The notes under the pieces are model-generated. The model was not told where the DNA came from. It ran no database searches and saw only the letters and a program-made list of their open reading frames with translations. Positions 61,527 to 64,000 of a stretch of 64,000 nt of DNA are shown here, piece by piece. The first letter of the stretch is position 1. Every line of letters starts with the position of its first letter. Origin of the DNA: Marinobacter goseongensis (lineage in GTDB: Bacteria > Pseudomonadota > Gammaproteobacteria > Pseudomonadales > Oleiphilaceae); the NCBI RefSeq assembly GCF_023156235.1, contig NZ_JAKZAI010000003.1, forward strand, positions 62,001-126,000, in the 5' to 3' direction. A program made the translations under genes and the position numbers.

Positions 61527-62799
61527 GGTTCGTCGGTTCCCGGTGAGTGGCGGAAGGATGATCAATCATCGCGCGACGGCCACCGATGCCCATGGCCTTG
61601 CGGGCAAACCAGCGCTTGGCGCCCGGCACCAGATCCAGGCCCACCAGGCCGGCATCGCGGGCCAACGCCAGAGGTGGCAGGGATTGCCCGAAAATCCGGA
61701 TCAGCGAGTCCGAGAACTGAACGGTTTGCTGCCAGTCCTGCTGGTGCAGCGTCTGGTAACGGCGGAGTACAGCCAGGTCGCCGATCGACGCACCCTGAGC
61801 CACGGCCAGACGGAACTGCTCCACCAAAGTCATCAATCCACGCAGGGCAAGATTGAACCCTTGCCCGGCCACCGGGTGCAGGGCATGGGCGGCATTGCCC
61901 ACCAACGCGACCCCGGTGCGCACCGGCTCGTCGACCGTGGTCAGTTTCAGGGGGTAATGATTGCACGCACCGATGCGGGTAAAGCGCCCGAGCCGCCAGC
62001 CAAAGCGCTCCTGCAGCCGCCGGCACTTGTCGTCGTCAGGCAGAGCAAGCAGCTCGTCCAGGACTTCGTCGGTCAGGGTCCATACCAGGGCCGACTGGTG
62101 GCCGGGACGGCTGGCAGAACCGTGCGGCAGCAGCGCCATCGGGCCCGCGTCGGTGAAGCGCTCGAACGCATGGAACCGATGACTGTCTGCGGTGGACACA
62201 TTAGCGATCAGCGCATGCTGGCCGTAGTCGTGGGTCCGGGTCTGGAAGCCGAGGGTGTCGCGCAGGCCGGAGCGGCCGCCGTCCGCCACCACCAGGCACT
62301 GAGCGGTCAGCTCCCGGGTTGCCTCGCCGGACCGCACTGACACCCTGACGCCTTCCGCCAGCGGCGTCATATCCACCACCTCGGCAGGGGCTTCCCACTG
62401 TACTCCGGTGTCCAGCAGCTCTCGCATCAGGCACAGCCCCATCCAGCGGTTGTCGGCCACATAGCCCAGCGCCGCCTGACCGTGTTCCGCCGCGTGCAGA
62501 CGCGTGGCACCGAAGCGACCGCGGTCAGATACGTGAATATGTTCAATCGGGGTGGCGTGCGCCGACAGCCTCGACCAGAGCCCCAGTTGCTCGAAGATCA
62601 GCCGTGAGCCCCAGGCCAGGGCCGTGGACCGGGCGTCGTAGCTGGGCTGGTAGCTCTCCGGCAGGGCGTCGGGCGACAACGGGAACGCCTCGACCACGGT
62701 CACCCGCAACGAAGGCACCACTTTCGCCAGGGCCAGCGCCAGGGTTGCGCCGGCCAGACCGCCCCCGGCAATGACAAGATCGGTATCGGTTCGGGTCAC
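61519..62799 (-). CDS. ubiH: 2-octaprenyl-6-methoxyphenyl hydroxylase UbiH
   Basis: FAD-dependent ring hydroxylase of ubiquinone synthesis (426 residues). VIAGGGLAGATLALAL at 10-25, SYDARSTALAWGSRLIFEQLGLW near 52 (UbiH-typical), DGGRSGLR near 170, and GNAAHALHPVAGQGFNLALRG near 300. It starts 4 bp after the pepP stop with ATG at 62799. Confidence 0.93.
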   Translation of the reverse strand: MTRTDTDLVIAGGGLAGATLALALAKVVPSLRVTVVEAFPLSPDALPESYQPSYDARSTALAWGSRLIFEQLGLWSRLSAHATPIEHIHVSDRGRFGATRLHAAEHGQAALGYVADNRWMGLCLMRELLDTGVQWEAPAEVVDMTPLAEGVRVSVRSGEATRELTAQCLVVADGGRSGLRDTLGFQTRTHDYGQHALIANVSTADSHRFHAFERFTDAGPMALLPHGSASRPGHQSALVWTLTDEVLDELLALPDDDKCRRLQERFGWRLGRFTRIGACNHYPLKLTTVDEPVRTGVALVGNAAHALHPVAGQGFNLALRGLMTLVEQFRLAVAQGASIGDLAVLRRYQTLHQQDWQQTVQFSDSLIRIFGQSLPPLALARDAGLVGLDLVPGAKRWFARKAMGIGGRRAMIDHPSATHREPTNHD

Positions 62800-62803
62800 C
62801 GGG

Positions 62804-64000
62804 TCAGTCCGCCATCAGGGTTTCAATCTCGGCGACGGTCTTGGGCACGGCCTCGGTCAGAACCCGGCAGCCGTCTTTGGTCACCACCACATCGTCTTCT
62901 ATGCGAATGCCGATGCCGCGCCACTTCTCATCCACGCTGGTGTTGTCCGGCGCAATGTAAAGACCCGGCTCCACCGTGAGCGCCATGCCCGGCTCCAGCT
63001 GCCGCCAGGCGTCGCCTACCTTGTAGTCGCCCACATCATGAACATCCAGCCCCAGCCAATGACCGGTGCGATGCATGAAGAAGGGTTTGTACGCCTCACT
63101 GGCAATCGCGTCATCCACGGTGCCGGACAGCAACCCCAGATCAATCAGGCCCTGGGTCAGTACCCGCAGGGCCGCCTCGTGGGGGTGGTTCCAGTGGTTG
63201 CCGGGGCGCACGGCATCAATGGCCGCGTACTGGGCCGACAGCACCACTTCGTACAGCGCTTTCTGCTCCGCACTGAACCGCCCGCTGACCGGGAAAGTGC
63301 GGGTGATGTCGGAGGCATAGCATTCCAGCTCACAGCCCGCATCAATCAGCACCAGGTCGCCCGTTTTCAGCGGCGCGCTGTTTTCGATGTAGTGCAGGAT
63401 ACAGCCGTTGGCGCCGGAACCCACGATGGAGGGGTACGCCGTAGTGCGGGCACCGTGCGCCATGAACGTATGGATCAGTTCGGCTTCCAGGTTGTATTCG
63501 TGACCGCCCTTACGGGCGCGCTGCATCGCGCGGCAATGAGCCTCGGCACTGATTTCGCCGGCTTTCGCCATCACTTTGACTTCGCTCGCGCTTTTATAAA
63601 GCCGCAGGTCGTGGAGCAGGTGTTCCAGGGCCACAAATTCCCCCGGCGGATGGGCACCCGCCCGTACCTTGCTGCGGATCACTTTGACCCAGTCCATGAC
63701 CCGGGCGTCAAAGTTGTGGTCCTTGCCCAGCGGGTAATAGACCCGGCTGCGACCCTCAATCATGCCCGGCAGAATGTCGTCAATGTCGGCAATGGGAAAG
63801 GCGTCGTCCAGCCCGAACGTCTCGATAGCGCCCTCCGGGCCGGCCAGGAAACCGTCCCAGAGCTCTTTCTCCGGGTTGCGCTCCTTACAGAACAGTACCG
63901 ATTCGCCGTGTTCACGGCCGGGAATCAGTACCAGCACGGCCTCAGGTTCGCCGAACCCTGACAGGTACTGGAAATCGCTGTCCTGACGGAACGGATGCAG
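62804..64000 (-). CDS. pepP: Xaa-Pro aminopeptidase PepP, 5' end outside the window
   Basis: Aminopeptidase P, releasing N-terminal residues before proline. The visible 398 codons run to the window edge. The frame is open past a GTG at 63937, starting LHPFRQDSDFQYLSGFGEPE, which is a conserved PepP region, so about 40 residues are missing. The dimetal site is present: DAGCELECYASDITRTFP, the HRTGHWLGLDVHD segment, ALTVEPGLYI and GIGIRIEDDVVV. pepP-ubiH-ubiI is the standard gammaproteobacterial operon. Confidence 0.95.
   Translation of the reverse strand: MHPFRQDSDFQYLSGFGEPEAVLVLIPGREHGESVLFCKERNPEKELWDGFLAGPEGAIETFGLDDAFPIADIDDILPGMIEGRSRVYYPLGKDHNFDARVMDWVKVIRSKVRAGAHPPGEFVALEHLLHDLRLYKSASEVKVMAKAGEISAEAHCRAMQRARKGGHEYNLEAELIHTFMAHGARTTAYPSIVGSGANGCILHYIENSAPLKTGDLVLIDAGCELECYASDITRTFPVSGRFSAEQKALYEVVLSAQYAAIDAVRPGNHWNHPHEAALRVLTQGLIDLGLLSGTVDDAIASEAYKPFFMHRTGHWLGLDVHDVGDYKVGDAWRQLEPGMALTVEPGLYIAPDNTSVDEKWRGIGIRIEDDVVVTKDGCRVLTEAVPKTVAEIETLMAD

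Noticed and set aside
1..64000. CRISPR arrays, tRNA/rRNA genes, insertion sequences, prophage or integrase genes
   Set aside because: No repeat-spacer pattern, cloverleaf, transposase or integrase-like reading frame was seen by eye on either strand.

Overview
The window looks like a chromosomal segment of a high-GC marine gammaproteobacterium, most likely Marinobacter or a close relative. This is an inference from gene content: a wax ester synthase/diacylglycerol acyltransferase, NhaD-type and CaCA-type Na+ antiporters, Mqo, a PHA-system protein, and the gammaproteobacterial ubiE-ubiJ-ubiB-hisI-hisE-tatABC and pepP-ubiH-ubiI orders. No tRNA, rRNA, CRISPR array, insertion sequence or prophage was seen. 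Almost all sequence is coding.

1-18,900 is mixed housekeeping and accessory metabolism. It has an ExoD-family end, then a minus-strand operon of an ATP-grasp ligase, a protein with papain-like Gln/Cys/His/Asn residues, an acetolactate-synthase-like ThDP enzyme and a lipoprotein. After that come mqo, two cation antiporters, a PlsC-type acyltransferase, a sulfite-dehydrogenase-like SorAB pair, msrA/msrB, chrA, a metallophosphoesterase, a CDP-archaeol-synthase-family protein and fumC.

18,960-50,023 is a nearly complete periplasmic alcohol-oxidation island built around PQQ. In map order: ErcS-like kinase, ErcA, PqqH, pqqEDCBA (including a 23-codon pqqA), ExaC aldehyde dehydrogenase, a lanthanide-type (Asp-x-Asp) PQQ alcohol dehydrogenase, a solute-binding protein, cytochrome c550, a calcium-type (Asp-x-Ser) PQQ alcohol dehydrogenase, a pentapeptide-repeat protein, the EraR/EraS (ExaE/ExaD) two-component pair, a PedA1A2BC-like ABC system, a Sel1 protein, a NitT/TauT-type ABC transporter, ErbR (AgmR), NahK (ErcS'), NosP and a porin. 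Electrons should pass from alcohol to PQQ to cytochrome c550; ExaC oxidises the aldehyde. The two dehydrogenases with different metal signatures, next to a transporter whose Pseudomonas putida homologue is linked to lanthanide uptake, suggest a rare-earth switch.

Three minus-strand promoters in this island (exaC, lanthanide-type ADH, cytochrome c550) carry TACTACCAA, each exactly 61 nt upstream of a plausible -10 hexamer. pqqA and cytochrome c550 also share CCAAAGT, 34 nt upstream of the -10. The two ADH genes share CGGGAA-N3-TTCCCG. These look like the cluster's regulatory code.

50,196-64,000 holds a wax ester synthase, an alpha/beta hydrolase, an FFLEELY-motif protein, a PHA-system protein, ubiE-ubiJ-ubiB, hisI-hisE, tatABC, rsmE and the convergent pepP-ubiH-ubiI operon, with pepP running off the right edge.
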